DNA of 63,288 bases. Source: Sediminibacterium magnilacihabitans. Its GTDB lineage: Bacteria; Bacteroidota; Bacteroidia; Chitinophagales; Chitinophagaceae. Position 1 is the stretch's first letter; every line of letters begins with the position of its first letter. The notes beneath the pieces were generated by a model that was given only the letters and a program-made list of their open reading frames with translations, had not been told where the DNA came from and made no database searches. The stretch lies in assembly GCA_002973575.1 (NCBI GenBank), contig PVEQ01000019.1:1-63288 (forward strand), given 5' to 3'. The position numbers and the translations under genes are program-made. Shown here in pieces: positions 7,086 to 16,774 of this stretch.

Positions 7086-8624
7086 ATGCGCCTATTACTT
7101 GCTGCATTCATATTATGCCTGTGCTATGAGCCTGGGCAAGCCAGGCAGACAGATACACTTGTTATAAGGGTCGATCTTCAAAAGACATTTCAGACAATAG
7201 AAAATTTCGGCGCTTCAGATGCTTGGTCATGCCAGTTTGTTGGTAATTGGCCGGAGGCTGCTAAAAATAAGATGGCTGATTGGCTGTTCAGTATGGATAC
7301 GCTTGATAACGGCAACCCTAAAGGAATTGGGTTAAGCTTATGGCGTTTCAATTTTGGCGCGGGCAGCAGGGAACAAGGGGATAGCAGCGGCATACGGGAC
7401 GAATGGCGAAGAGCTTCTTCTTTCCTGGGAAAAAATGGTGCCTACAACTGGCAGCAGCAAAAAGCGCAATTATGGTTTCTGCATGCGGCGAAGCAACGGG
7501 GTGTGAAATTGTTCCTGGGCTTCTTCAATAGTCCGCCTGTTGAATTCACCCGTAATAAAAAAGCTTTTGCACATAAAGGCGTTTGTAATATTGCTCCTGA
7601 TCAATATCAAGCTTTTGCAGTGTATGCAACTGAAACGTTGAAACATATCAAACAACAGGAAGGTATAACATTCAACTACCTGAGCCCGGTCAATGAACCA
7701 CAATGGGACTGGAGCGATGGGGGACAGGAAGGTAGCCCGTATACCAATCATGAGATCAGCAACCTGGTCAAAACATTCGATACTGTTTTAAAGGAAAACA
7801 AGTTGTCAACCAAACTGATTATCCCCGAATCGGGGCAGCTTCAATACCTGCTCAACAGTCGCGACCGCATACTGAAAAACAATCAAGTCGAAGCCTTCTT
7901 CAATGATTCGCCGGCCGGTTTTGTTGGTGGTTTGCCAGCAGTGGAACGGGTGGTGGCTTCCCACAGTTATTTTACCAGCTCCCCGTATGCAACGGCCATA
8001 CACATCAGAGACAATATTTCACGGAAAATTGCAGAGATTAAAGGTTTACGCTATTGGCAAACAGAGTATTCCGTGTTGGGAGATAATGCAGGAGAGATCA
8101 ATGGCCGGGGAAGAGACACGGGCATAGCTACTGCTTTATATGTAGCGAAAGTCATTCATGCAGACCTGGTGGCTGGAAATGCCGCAGCCTGGCAATGGTG
8201 GTTGGCTATTTCACCTTATGATTACAAAGACGGGCTCATTTATATCGATAAAAACAAAGCGGCTGGTCGTTATTACGACAGCAAAACGTTGTGGGTACTT
8301 GGTAATTACAGCAGGTTTGTAAGACCCGGGATGCTGCGGGTTGCAGTAGGTATACCCGGGGCAGATAGTTTATTGGTATCTGCTTATAAAGACAGGGCAA
8401 ACCATCGATTGGTATTTGTAATCATCAATACTACTGCCAAAGAACAAAAATTACGCTTTATAGACCAACACGATCGTTCAATTTTTACGAAGCAGGAGTG
8501 GATAACTTATACTACCAGCACCTCACTGCGCCTTGAAAAAAAGAGATATCCCAGTGAAAGTGTTATCCATATATTGCCAGGCAGTATTGTAACGCTTGAA
8601 TCAAGCTACATGCAGACTGATTAA
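7086..8624 (+). CDS. GH30 glycoside hydrolase, probable beta-1,6-galactanase
   Basis: This 512-residue protein starts with a short signal peptide (MRLLLAAFILCLCYEPGQA). IENFGASDAWSCQFVGNWP (about residues 38-56) is the opening of GH30 enzymes of the galactanase-like group. Glu204 in SPVNEPQWDW is the likely acid/base and Glu327 in YWQTEYSVLG the likely nucleophile. The C-terminal 90 residues form the side beta-domain usual for GH30. Beta-1,6-galactanase activity would cut arabinogalactan side chains after arabinose removal by the GH51 neighbour. The fold is clear; the exact specificity is inferred. The 165-bp gap before it shows no terminator. Confidence 0.85.
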   Translation: MRLLLAAFILCLCYEPGQARQTDTLVIRVDLQKTFQTIENFGASDAWSCQFVGNWPEAAKNKMADWLFSMDTLDNGNPKGIGLSLWRFNFGAGSREQGDSSGIRDEWRRASSFLGKNGAYNWQQQKAQLWFLHAAKQRGVKLFLGFFNSPPVEFTRNKKAFAHKGVCNIAPDQYQAFAVYATETLKHIKQQEGITFNYLSPVNEPQWDWSDGGQEGSPYTNHEISNLVKTFDTVLKENKLSTKLIIPESGQLQYLLNSRDRILKNNQVEAFFNDSPAGFVGGLPAVERVVASHSYFTSSPYATAIHIRDNISRKIAEIKGLRYWQTEYSVLGDNAGEINGRGRDTGIATALYVAKVIHADLVAGNAAAWQWWLAISPYDYKDGLIYIDKNKAAGRYYDSKTLWVLGNYSRFVRPGMLRVAVGIPGADSLLVSAYKDRANHRLVFVIINTTAKEQKLRFIDQHDRSIFTKQEWITYTTSTSLRLEKKRYPSESVIHILPGSIVTLESSYMQTD

Positions 8625-8684
8625 CACCGCTCATCAAGATTAATAGCGCAGCTTTTTTTTTCACTGTAGATTTAAAGAAAAAAC

Positions 8685-9047
8685 ATGAACACTTCAAAGA
8701 TCGCGGCAAGACTCGCTGAACTCTGCCGCCAGGGGCAATTTGAAACAGCCCAAAAAGAATTGTATGCGAATGATGCCATCAGCATAGAGCCTCATGCCAC
8801 GCCCGCATTTGAAAAGGAAACGCATGGACTGGATGCCATTATCAAAAAAGGGCACAAATTCGAATCCATGGTGGAACAAATGCATAGTTTTACCGTATCG
8901 GAACCGCTGGTAGCAGGTAATTCTTTTGCAGTGATCATGGGTATGGACGTCACCATGAAAGGGCATGACCGCATGAATATGAGTGAACTCTGTGTATATG
9001 AAGTCAATAAAGAAGGAAAGATTGTATCGGAAAGATTCCTTATGTAG
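8685..9047 (+). CDS. SnoaL/NTF2-like domain protein
   Basis: The 120-residue cytoplasmic protein has the NTF2-like layout: an N-terminal helix (MNTSKIAARLAELCRQGQF), a segment ELYANDAISIEPHATP, then beta strands with MSELCVYEVNKEGKIVSERF at the end. Such domains bind small ligands or act as isomerase-like folds, and many have no known role. It lies 60 bp after the GH30 gene in the same direction, and a hairpin terminator follows it. Its place within the locus may be incidental. Confidence 0.7.
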   Translation: MNTSKIAARLAELCRQGQFETAQKELYANDAISIEPHATPAFEKETHGLDAIIKKGHKFESMVEQMHSFTVSEPLVAGNSFAVIMGMDVTMKGHDRMNMSELCVYEVNKEGKIVSERFLM

Positions 9048-9096
9048 GTTGTGTAGGAAATATTAAGGTCTAAATCTTGTATTTCAAAATTTATCT

Positions 9097-9128
9097 ATGC
9101 AAACGTTTCCGGACGTTTTTGCATTCTT
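9097..9128 (+). terminator. Hairpin terminator after the NTF2-like gene
   Basis: ATGCAAACGT pairs with ACGTTTTTGCAT (two-base bulge) around a TTCCGG loop, followed by TCTTTT. It separates the hydrolase genes from susCD. Confidence 0.5.
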
Positions 9129-9181
9129 TTCCTGTGCAAAATGCAATTGTTAAAGATAGGTTAGTGTAATTTGATGGTCTA

Positions 9182-9201
9182 CATACGTAACGAAACGTAT
9201 G
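9182..9201. promoter_or_regulatory. Inverted repeat upstream of susC
   Basis: CATACGT (9182-9188) and ACGTATG (9195-9201) are perfect 7-bp arms around AACGAA, ending 37 bp before the susC ATG. It could be an operator or leader hairpin controlling susCD. No cognate regulator gene is adjacent. Confidence 0.5.
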
Positions 9202-9238
9202 GCGAACTGCCAATTAATCAATTCTAAAACGATTGCAC

Positions 9239-12200
9239 ATGCCGAAACAACTCAGGTCAGTCCTGACCCGGTGGCTTGACTTCAGCTACCGCAAACTGAA
9301 TCTACTGCTTATTTGCTTTGCCCTCACAAGCGTCCAACTCAGCGCTAATGCTGCAGATTCCCATTTACATTACTTGCCGGTCCAGATCGGAACACTGAAT
9401 GGTAAGGTAACCGACAGTAAAAACCAACCCCTGGAAGGTGTGAGTGTGACCATCAGAGGCACAAAAAAAGGGGTCACTACCAATGCACAGGGGGCGTTTG
9501 TGTTGAAGAATGTAGACGAACACGCTATCCTGGTATTCAGTTATACCGGGTTCGTTAACAAGGAAATACCACTCCGTGGGAATGCCGGTAACCTGGTAGT
9601 AATGATGGAGGAGCAGTCACTGCAATTAAATGATGTAGTGGTGATTGGTTATGGTACCCAAACTAAAAAAGACTTAACAGGTGCTGTAGCACAAGTGAAA
9701 GCTACACAATTGGAAAATGAAAATCCACGTTCGGTGCAGGACTTGCTCCGTGGAAATGCGCCCGGCCTGGATGTAGGATTTGATGCCAGTACTAAAGGAA
9801 GCAATGCAAGTCTTACTGTAAGAGGAAGGGGATCACTAACTGCACAGTCGCCTCCGGTAATTGTATTAGATGGAGTGATTTTCGGTGGAGGTATGGAAGA
9901 TATCAATCCTAATGACATCGCTACCATCGACATCCTGAAAGATGCCAGCTCGGCTGCTGTATACGGAGCCCGCTCTGCCAATGGCGTGATTCTTATCACA
10001 ACCAAAAGAGGCAGTAGCAAGAGCCATAAGCCCACCATTACTTTCAACGATAATATTGGCATCAATGTGCTGGAGCAAAAACCCCACCTGCTCGACGGTA
10101 ATGAAATGATCAATTTCAGACAAGATTATGAAGCAGCCGCTAAATATTGGTTCCTGCCCGGTTTGGCACCTACTGTAGGTGGTGTCAAATTCGATACGGC
10201 TTCTACTCCTGGTATACAATATTATTATAAGGATCCACGCACCAATCCGGGTGGTTTGTCTACAGCACAATGGATGGGCCTGCGGCCGGGCAGTGCCGGA
10301 GATCCGGTGGTGGAATGGCTGAACAGGAACGAGTTTAAGCCTATAGAGATCAGTAATATCATGGCCGGTAAAATGCTTAACTGGGAAAACCTGATTTATA
10401 ATAAAAACGCTTTGCAGCACGATCATACCGTGAGTATGTCGGGCAGGAAAGAAGATTTTAATTATTATCTCTCGATGGGTTATCTCAGCAACCAGGGATT
10501 GACCGTGGGAGATCAATACAAGGTTTTCAGGACCAGGGTGAACCTGGAGGGACAAGCCACTAAATTCCTGACAGTTGGATTGAACTTACAATATAGTAAC
10601 AGGGATGAGAGCTCAGTGCCTGTTTCCATGTCAGACGTGCAACAAACTACTCCATGGGGTTCATACTATGCAGATGATGGTGTTACACTTCGATTGAGTC
10701 CTAATGATGATCCGGGAAATAATACGCACCCATTTATGGAGCAGGCTTATACAGACCGGATGAAAAAGTTTGATAACTTTTTCGGTTCGGTATATGCAAA
10801 AGGAAAACTGCCATGGGGATTCTCTTACCAGGTGAATTTCACACCAAGGCTCGAGAATTACCGGTACTTTAATTTCCGTTCGCCGCTTAACCCTACCATT
10901 GCAGCAAGGAATGGCGTTGCTATCAGGCAAAGCCAAACAATTTATCAATGGCAGTTGGATAATGTGATCAAATGGTATCATCAATTTGGTAAACATACCT
11001 TCGATGCTACTTTCCTGATCAATGCTGAGAAATTTCAATCATGGGGCGACTCCACCAATGCAGAGAACTTTTCGCCTAACTCCAACCTGAGCTATCATAA
11101 CCTGGGTGGAGCTGCTATTTTAAATACCTTTACCAAAGACGAGTATGCTACAGGTGATGCCCTGATGGGACGACTCGCGTATAATTACGACCAGCGTTAT
11201 TTCTTAACGGGTACTGTTAGAAGAGATGGATATTCTGCATTCGGACAACAGAACCCCAGGGCTACTTTTTATTCGTTTGGTGCATCATGGGCATTGAGCC
11301 AGGAGCGATTCATGCGCCGGTTTGATAAATGGCTGGATTACGCAAAACTGAGGGCTTCTTACGGAGAGAATGGTAACCGTGAAATAGGCCGCTATGCTTC
11401 GATAGCACAACTCAATGCCAGTAAATATGTATACATAACGCCTTCCGGAACCGTATATGATGTGGCAACATTATCTACTGGCAATATGGCCAACTCCAAT
11501 TTGAAATGGGAACGAAACGCTTCTGTCAATCTGGGTATTGATTATTCCATTCTTCGTGGAAGAATCAGCGGTTCTTTTGATTATTACCAGCGAAACACCA
11601 AGGATTTGCTGGTAAGCCGTTCGCTGCCCAGTGTAACCGGATTTAGCAATGTAATTTCTAACCTGGGTGAAGTACAGAACACCGGTTTTGAAATGAGTGT
11701 GAGTTCGCTCAACCTCGATCGAAGGAATTTTACCTGGAGAAGTACGTTCAGTTTCTGGCTCAACAGGAATAAGATCGTACACCTGTATGGCCCTGTTCCG
11801 GTTGTAGATGCAAGTGGTAAGACTACTTATGTAGAGAAAGACGATCTCAAAAACAGCTGGTATATCGGCAAAGACATCAATACCATATATGATTACAGGA
11901 TACTGGGTGTTTGGCAGGTAGCCGATGCTTCAAATGCTGCTTCTTATGGTTACAAGCCCGGCGATTTCAGGTTACAGGACACCAATGGCGATGGTAAGTA
12001 CACCATAGACGATAAGCAATTCATTGGCTCCACAACACCTGACTTTTCATGGAACCTTCGAAACGAATTCAGGGTCTTCCGCAACTTCGATGTTTCATTG
12101 ACCCTGTACTCAAGGATTGGACAGCTTTCTCAGTTAAATGAAGCTAAGAACGTTGATAAGTTCTACAACAGGTCTAACTTCTACCTGCGTCCTTACTGGA

Positions 12201-12481
12201 CTCCTGCCAATCCTATCAACGATTATGCAGCGATCAACTCCAATGCAGCTGGTGCTGTTTCATGGAATGTGTACAAGAAGTCTTCTTTCATAAGGATCAG
12301 TAATGTGAGCGTTGCGTATAGCCTGCCATCTGAACTGGCCCACAGGTATAAGATGGAAGCCGTGAAAATGTATGTTAATGTAGTGAACCCCTATGTATAC
12401 TCTTCCTGGAATTATTTTGATCCGGAAAACAAGGGTATCACTCCCATCACATTCAATTTCGGCCTAAATGTTACCCTGTAG
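9239..12481 (+). CDS. susC: SusC-like TonB-dependent outer membrane transporter
   Basis: This 1080-residue protein imports oligosaccharides across the outer membrane together with SusD. The ATG at 9239 is preferred over the in-frame TTG at 9233. A signal region (about 1-40) is followed by a carboxypeptidase-like regulatory domain (LNGKVTDSKNQPLEGVSVTI) and by LNDVVVIGYGTQTKKDLTGA, the SusC/RagA link into the plug domain. The rest is a beta-barrel rich in aromatic residues, ending ITFNFGLNVTL. The distance to susD is 21 bp, so they form one transcript. No SusR, HTCS or ECF/anti-sigma pair is adjacent. Confidence 0.96.
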   Translation: MPKQLRSVLTRWLDFSYRKLNLLLICFALTSVQLSANAADSHLHYLPVQIGTLNGKVTDSKNQPLEGVSVTIRGTKKGVTTNAQGAFVLKNVDEHAILVFSYTGFVNKEIPLRGNAGNLVVMMEEQSLQLNDVVVIGYGTQTKKDLTGAVAQVKATQLENENPRSVQDLLRGNAPGLDVGFDASTKGSNASLTVRGRGSLTAQSPPVIVLDGVIFGGGMEDINPNDIATIDILKDASSAAVYGARSANGVILITTKRGSSKSHKPTITFNDNIGINVLEQKPHLLDGNEMINFRQDYEAAAKYWFLPGLAPTVGGVKFDTASTPGIQYYYKDPRTNPGGLSTAQWMGLRPGSAGDPVVEWLNRNEFKPIEISNIMAGKMLNWENLIYNKNALQHDHTVSMSGRKEDFNYYLSMGYLSNQGLTVGDQYKVFRTRVNLEGQATKFLTVGLNLQYSNRDESSVPVSMSDVQQTTPWGSYYADDGVTLRLSPNDDPGNNTHPFMEQAYTDRMKKFDNFFGSVYAKGKLPWGFSYQVNFTPRLENYRYFNFRSPLNPTIAARNGVAIRQSQTIYQWQLDNVIKWYHQFGKHTFDATFLINAEKFQSWGDSTNAENFSPNSNLSYHNLGGAAILNTFTKDEYATGDALMGRLAYNYDQRYFLTGTVRRDGYSAFGQQNPRATFYSFGASWALSQERFMRRFDKWLDYAKLRASYGENGNREIGRYASIAQLNASKYVYITPSGTVYDVATLSTGNMANSNLKWERNASVNLGIDYSILRGRISGSFDYYQRNTKDLLVSRSLPSVTGFSNVISNLGEVQNTGFEMSVSSLNLDRRNFTWRSTFSFWLNRNKIVHLYGPVPVVDASGKTTYVEKDDLKNSWYIGKDINTIYDYRILGVWQVADASNAASYGYKPGDFRLQDTNGDGKYTIDDKQFIGSTTPDFSWNLRNEFRVFRNFDVSLTLYSRIGQLSQLNEAKNVDKFYNRSNFYLRPYWTPANPINDYAAINSNAAGAVSWNVYKKSSFIRISNVSVAYSLPSELAHRYKMEAVKMYVNVVNPYVYSSWNYFDPENKGITPITFNFGLNVTL

Positions 12482-12502
12482 ACCCATTAAATCATTAGAA
12501 GC

Positions 12503-14341
12503 ATGAAAACGAACAATATCAATAAACGAATACTTTACTGCCTGACAATGGTACTGGTTATCAGCGCAGGTTGTAAAAAAGATTTCCTGGAACCGAAGCC
12601 CCTGTCTTTCTATTCACCGGAGAATTCAATGGTGGATATTCCCGGCTTCAATGCAGCGCTGGCGGCATGTGCAAAGAACCTGCGCGATGAATATTATGGT
12701 GATGGTGCGCCCATCATATCTGAAAATATTTTTTCGGAAGTGGCGGTAGAAGGTACTACAGACAAAACCGGGCCGGCACAGAACATGGACATCCTTATCA
12801 AACCCGATGCGCAGTTGAACCACGTAGACTATAACCGGATCGGTTGGTACTGGACACAGGAATATATAGGTATACGCCTTGCCAATACAGTGATTTCCAG
12901 GGTTGGCGGTGTGAAAACAATACCCGATTCTGCCAAGAATATCATCCTGGGCAAAGCTTATTTCTTCCGGTCTTTTGATTATTACCGCCTGGTAAATCAG
13001 TTTGGTGATGTACCCTGTCCGATGAAAGAATTAACAGGCCCCAAGGTAGATTTCGCTACTGTAAAAAGAGAAGTGATTCTTGCAAGAATGAAGCAGGACC
13101 TGGAGTTCGCTGTTAAATATGTTCCCTGGATCACCGATAAAGGCGATGTGAACCGCGGAGCTGTTTATCACCTGCTTACCAAAGTGAATCTCGCATTAGG
13201 CTTGTTCGATGATGCGATTGCCAGTGCCAATGCGGTGATCAACAGCGGTTATTTCAGATTGATGACATCACGCTTTGGCGTTGATGCAGGAGTTGCTGCC
13301 AAAAATGTAACCTGGGATCTGCACAGACCCGAAAACAAATCATTGCCCACAAATACCGAAGGCTTGTTCCTGGTAACAGACCGTTTTGGTGATGTAGGTG
13401 CTTATTCCGGTGGTATGTCAATCATGCGGCAGGCAGTACCCTGGTATGGAGGCGGACAAATCATCACCCCGGATCAGAAGAATGGAGTAGCAACAACACA
13501 AGGTGTTGAAATAGACAATTTCTCCTATTACGGAAGGGGTATCGGCCGTTGTCGCCTGACTCCTTATAGTACGGTGTACATATGGGATGATGTGAATGAC
13601 CTCAGGCATGACTCTACTTCGGGTAACTGGATGTACATGGAAAACTTGCGTTACAATGATCCTGCGCTGAAAAAAGCCAACAATCCTTATTACGGACAGC
13701 GCTTACGTTTGTATAATGGCAACAGCCTGTTGGTGAAAAATGGCGATACCATTCGCTACTGGTACCCCTGGCCGCATTATAAGTTGTTTGTGGCCGACCA
13801 GGAGAATAACCCTATGAGGGGTGGCCACTCCGATTGGTATGTATTCAGGTTGGCTGAAACATATTTGCTCCGCGCCGAAGCTTATTTGTGGAAGGGCGAT
13901 GCAGCCAGCGCTACAGCCGATATCAATACAATCAGAACCCGTGCCAAATGCGCCCCTTATACATCGGCGCAAGTGAACCTGGGTACCGTGCTCGATGAAC
14001 GTGCACGTGAATTGTACTGGGAAGAGCCCCGCAAGACAGAGCTCACCAGGATGGCTTATATTTTTGCCAAAACAGGTACGCCCTATAATGGCAAGACCTA
14101 TACTTCTGCCAGTTTCTCTACAGCCAATTTCTTTTATGACCGCGTGCTGGAGAAAAACGATTTCTATCGCAAGAACATCATGACTGTTCACAGCGATATG
14201 TATAAGATGAGCCCTTATCACATATTGTGGCCCGTTCCACAGGATGCCATCAATGCCAATACCAATGGCCGCATCAACCAGAACCAGGGCTATACGGGAT
14301 TTGAATTGAACGTTCCACCTCTAGACAAAATACCGGAATAA
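12503..14341 (+). CDS. susD: SusD/RagB-family surface glycan-binding lipoprotein
   Basis: SusD lipoproteins cap SusC and capture glycans at the cell surface. The 612-residue product has a lipobox VISAGC with acylated Cys24, followed by KKDFLEPKP, a typical SusD start. ILGKAYFFRSFDYYRLVNQF is the conserved SusD-like TPR segment, and the C-terminal FRLAETYLLRAEAYLWKGD is the SusD superfamily motif. It directly follows susC. A strong hairpin terminator follows the stop, so sulfatase and fucosidase may need a separate promoter or read-through. Confidence 0.96.
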   Translation: MKTNNINKRILYCLTMVLVISAGCKKDFLEPKPLSFYSPENSMVDIPGFNAALAACAKNLRDEYYGDGAPIISENIFSEVAVEGTTDKTGPAQNMDILIKPDAQLNHVDYNRIGWYWTQEYIGIRLANTVISRVGGVKTIPDSAKNIILGKAYFFRSFDYYRLVNQFGDVPCPMKELTGPKVDFATVKREVILARMKQDLEFAVKYVPWITDKGDVNRGAVYHLLTKVNLALGLFDDAIASANAVINSGYFRLMTSRFGVDAGVAAKNVTWDLHRPENKSLPTNTEGLFLVTDRFGDVGAYSGGMSIMRQAVPWYGGGQIITPDQKNGVATTQGVEIDNFSYYGRGIGRCRLTPYSTVYIWDDVNDLRHDSTSGNWMYMENLRYNDPALKKANNPYYGQRLRLYNGNSLLVKNGDTIRYWYPWPHYKLFVADQENNPMRGGHSDWYVFRLAETYLLRAEAYLWKGDAASATADINTIRTRAKCAPYTSAQVNLGTVLDERARELYWEEPRKTELTRMAYIFAKTGTPYNGKTYTSASFSTANFFYDRVLEKNDFYRKNIMTVHSDMYKMSPYHILWPVPQDAINANTNGRINQNQGYTGFELNVPPLDKIPE

Positions 14342-14364
14342 GGATCAAGCGAAATCAGGTATGC

Positions 14365-14395
14365 AAAGCCACACAAATTTTTGTGTGGCTTTTTT
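14365..14395 (+). terminator. Intrinsic terminator after susD
   Basis: AAAGCCACACAAA and TTTGTGTGGCTTT form a 13-bp stem with a two-base centre, followed by Ts. It ends 28 bp before the sulfatase ATG. Confidence 0.85.
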
Positions 14396-14422
14396 ATGAT
14401 CTTTACCATCTGTACAAAGAGT

Positions 14423-15235
14423 ATGAAAAAATACATTTTAGCAGGTAGTTTATTTATTTTTTTAACTGCATTGCATTGCCATGCCCAACAAATGAAAAGA
14501 CCCAATATCATCCTGTTCCTGTTAGATGATATGGGTTGGCAGGATTGTTCTGTTCCTTTCTGGACGAAGCCTACAGAATGGAACAAGCGCTATCATACGC
14601 CCAATATGGAAAGGCTGGCGGCAGAAGGCATGAAATTCACCAATGCCTACGCCACGCCGGTTTGCTCACCCAGTCGTGTGAGCCTGATGACTGGCATGAA
14701 TGCTGCCCATCACAAAGTGACCAAATGGACTTTAAGAAAAGATCAATCGGTTGACTACAAAGACAGTATGCTTCTTTCTCCCGATTGGAATATCAATGGA
14801 ATGTCACCCGTGCCTGGTATCGAACATACCGTATATGCAACGCCGCTGCCGCTGCTGTTGAAAGAAGCAGGCTATTATACCATTCATTGTGGCAAAGCGC
14901 ATTTCGGAGCGATGGAAACACCGGCCAGCGATCCGTTGAATATCGGGTTCATGCTAAACATTGCAGGACATGCCGCAGGCGGACCTGGCATCAATTATAG
15001 GGCCGCTATCAGAAAAGCCAATTGGAAACTGGTGTATAATATGAAAACAGGCACCAAAGAATTGTATGATCTTGCAGCCGATATCGGCGAAATGAAAGAT
15101 GTTTCCAAACAATACCCGGCTGTAGTGAAGGATTTGTCTTCACAACTTTCCAATCGTTTGAGAAACTGGCAAGCGCCCATGCCTTCATTCAAAGCCACTG
15201 GCAAACAGGTGCCCATGCCGGATGAAGTCAAATAA
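14423..15235 (+). CDS. Sulfatase with a large internal deletion, probably inactive
   Basis: The 270-residue product joins the two ends of a secreted formylglycine-dependent sulfatase. After a signal peptide (MKKYILAGSLFIFL to CHA), NIILFLLDDMGWQD holds the first metal-binding Asp pair, and Cys81 in VCSPSRVSLMTG is the residue converted to formylglycine. Sequence is normal to GHAAGGPGINY, then jumps in frame to AIRKANWKLVYNMKTGTKELYDL, the usual C-terminal end. About 200 middle residues, including the DNG metal ligands and a catalytic His/Lys, are absent; family members have 450-550 residues. The ATG at 14423 is preferred over the upstream in-frame start at 14381, which lies inside the terminator. 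It is a likely pseudogene or an assembly collapse. Confidence 0.85.
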   Translation: MKKYILAGSLFIFLTALHCHAQQMKRPNIILFLLDDMGWQDCSVPFWTKPTEWNKRYHTPNMERLAAEGMKFTNAYATPVCSPSRVSLMTGMNAAHHKVTKWTLRKDQSVDYKDSMLLSPDWNINGMSPVPGIEHTVYATPLPLLLKEAGYYTIHCGKAHFGAMETPASDPLNIGFMLNIAGHAAGGPGINYRAAIRKANWKLVYNMKTGTKELYDLAADIGEMKDVSKQYPAVVKDLSSQLSNRLRNWQAPMPSFKATGKQVPMPDEVK

Positions 15236-15265
15236 AAAGTAATCGAAAACACAATACATTATCAC

Positions 15266-16774
15266 ATGAAATCATTCACTGCGCTTTTGTTATGTTCTTT
15301 ACCGTTCGGCTTACAAGCTCAACTAAGTAAGCCGGCAACTAATTATGTGACCATCTCTTCCGGCGAATCGGAAAAAGAAATCATTTATAAGGCAGCCCAT
15401 GTTACACCCAGTCCCAGGCAACTGCGCTGGCAAAAACTCGAGCTGACTGCGTTCTTTCATTTTGGCGTCAACACTTTTACAGACAAGGAATGGGGTGATG
15501 GAAAAGAAGACGAGAAAGTGTTCAACCCAACCGCCCTCGATGCCAAACAATGGGTGAAAACAGTTAAAGAAGCCGGATTCAAGCAAGTGATCATCACAGC
15601 CAAACACCACGATGGTTTTTGTTTGTGGCCCAGCAAATACACAGCGCATTCTGTTAAGCAGTCACCCTGGAAAAATGGGAAAGGCGATGTAGTAAAAGAA
15701 GTATCCGATGCCTGCCGCGAATTGAACATCGGCTTCGGTGTTTACCTCTCTCCCTGGGACAGGAACTCGGCACTTTATGGTACCGAAGCGTACAATGATT
15801 ATTTTGTCAATCAACTCACAGAATTGTTAACCCAATACGGTCGCGTAGATGAAGTGTGGTTTGATGGCGCCAATGGAGAAGGCCCTAATGGAAAGAAACA
15901 GGTGTATGATTTCAACAGGTGGTACGAACTGATCCGCCGCCTGCAACCCACTGCTACCATCGCCATCATGGGACCCGATGTAAGATGGGTAGGCACTGAA
16001 ACCGGAAGGGGACGTGAAATGGAATGGAGCGTGATACCCGCTGATCTGAATATGATGGCGAAAATTGCCGGTGACTCGCAGAAAGATGTTGCATTTGCAC
16101 CAACGGGAGATAAGAGGGAAAATGACCTGGGCAGTCGCGATAAAATAAGAAATGCCCATGGATTGGTATGGTATCCTGCCGAAACAGATGTCTCTATAAG
16201 ACCAGGTTGGTTTTATCATACTAAAGAAGACAGCAAAGTGAAAACCCCGCAACAGCTATTCGATATTTATTTCAGCTCGGTGGGGCGCAACGGTGTGTTA
16301 TTGCTGAACATACCACCTAATAGGGAAGGACGGCTTTCGGAGTATGATGTGAAAAATTTGCAGAGATTCAAACAGTTGATGGATCGCACTTTTCAGCAGA
16401 ACCTGGCTAAAAATGCAGTGATCAAATGCGCGAATGGAATGAATACCCATGCCATGACAGACGGGAAATATGAAACCTATTTTACTACGAAAGGACAAGA
16501 TACCACTGCTACTATTGAATTGACATTTCCATCAGCTCAGACCTTCAATATTTTGTCACTACAGGAAAACATTGCTGTAGGGCAGCGTATAGAAAGTTTT
16601 GTTTTGGAATATAAAGAAGCCAACGAGTGGAAAAAGATCACAGAAGGCAGCACCGTAGGATACAAGCGATTACTGCTTTTTAATGCAGTGAATGCCAAAC
16701 AGGTGAGGCTGAGCATACTGTCATCCCGGCTAAATCCAACACTCTCCGAGTTTGGATTGTATAAAGGCGATTAA
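15266..16774 (+). CDS. GH29 alpha-L-fucosidase, secreted
   Basis: The 502-residue enzyme starts with a signal peptide (MKSFTALLLCSLPFGLQA). WQKLELTAFFHFGVNTFTDKEWG and ITAKHHDGFCLWPS are GH29 signature regions, and Asp200 in EVWFDGANG is the nucleophile. The catalytic barrel (about residues 50-360) is followed by a discoidin/F5-8-like beta domain (about 375-500). It removes alpha-linked fucose; the GH29-B type (alpha-1,3/1,4) is possible from the layout but not proven. It lies 31 bp after the truncated sulfatase, and its stop overlaps the convergent kinase gene by four bases. Confidence 0.93.
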   Translation: MKSFTALLLCSLPFGLQAQLSKPATNYVTISSGESEKEIIYKAAHVTPSPRQLRWQKLELTAFFHFGVNTFTDKEWGDGKEDEKVFNPTALDAKQWVKTVKEAGFKQVIITAKHHDGFCLWPSKYTAHSVKQSPWKNGKGDVVKEVSDACRELNIGFGVYLSPWDRNSALYGTEAYNDYFVNQLTELLTQYGRVDEVWFDGANGEGPNGKKQVYDFNRWYELIRRLQPTATIAIMGPDVRWVGTETGRGREMEWSVIPADLNMMAKIAGDSQKDVAFAPTGDKRENDLGSRDKIRNAHGLVWYPAETDVSIRPGWFYHTKEDSKVKTPQQLFDIYFSSVGRNGVLLLNIPPNREGRLSEYDVKNLQRFKQLMDRTFQQNLAKNAVIKCANGMNTHAMTDGKYETYFTTKGQDTTATIELTFPSAQTFNILSLQENIAVGQRIESFVLEYKEANEWKKITEGSTVGYKRLLLFNAVNAKQVRLSILSSRLNPTLSEFGLYKGD

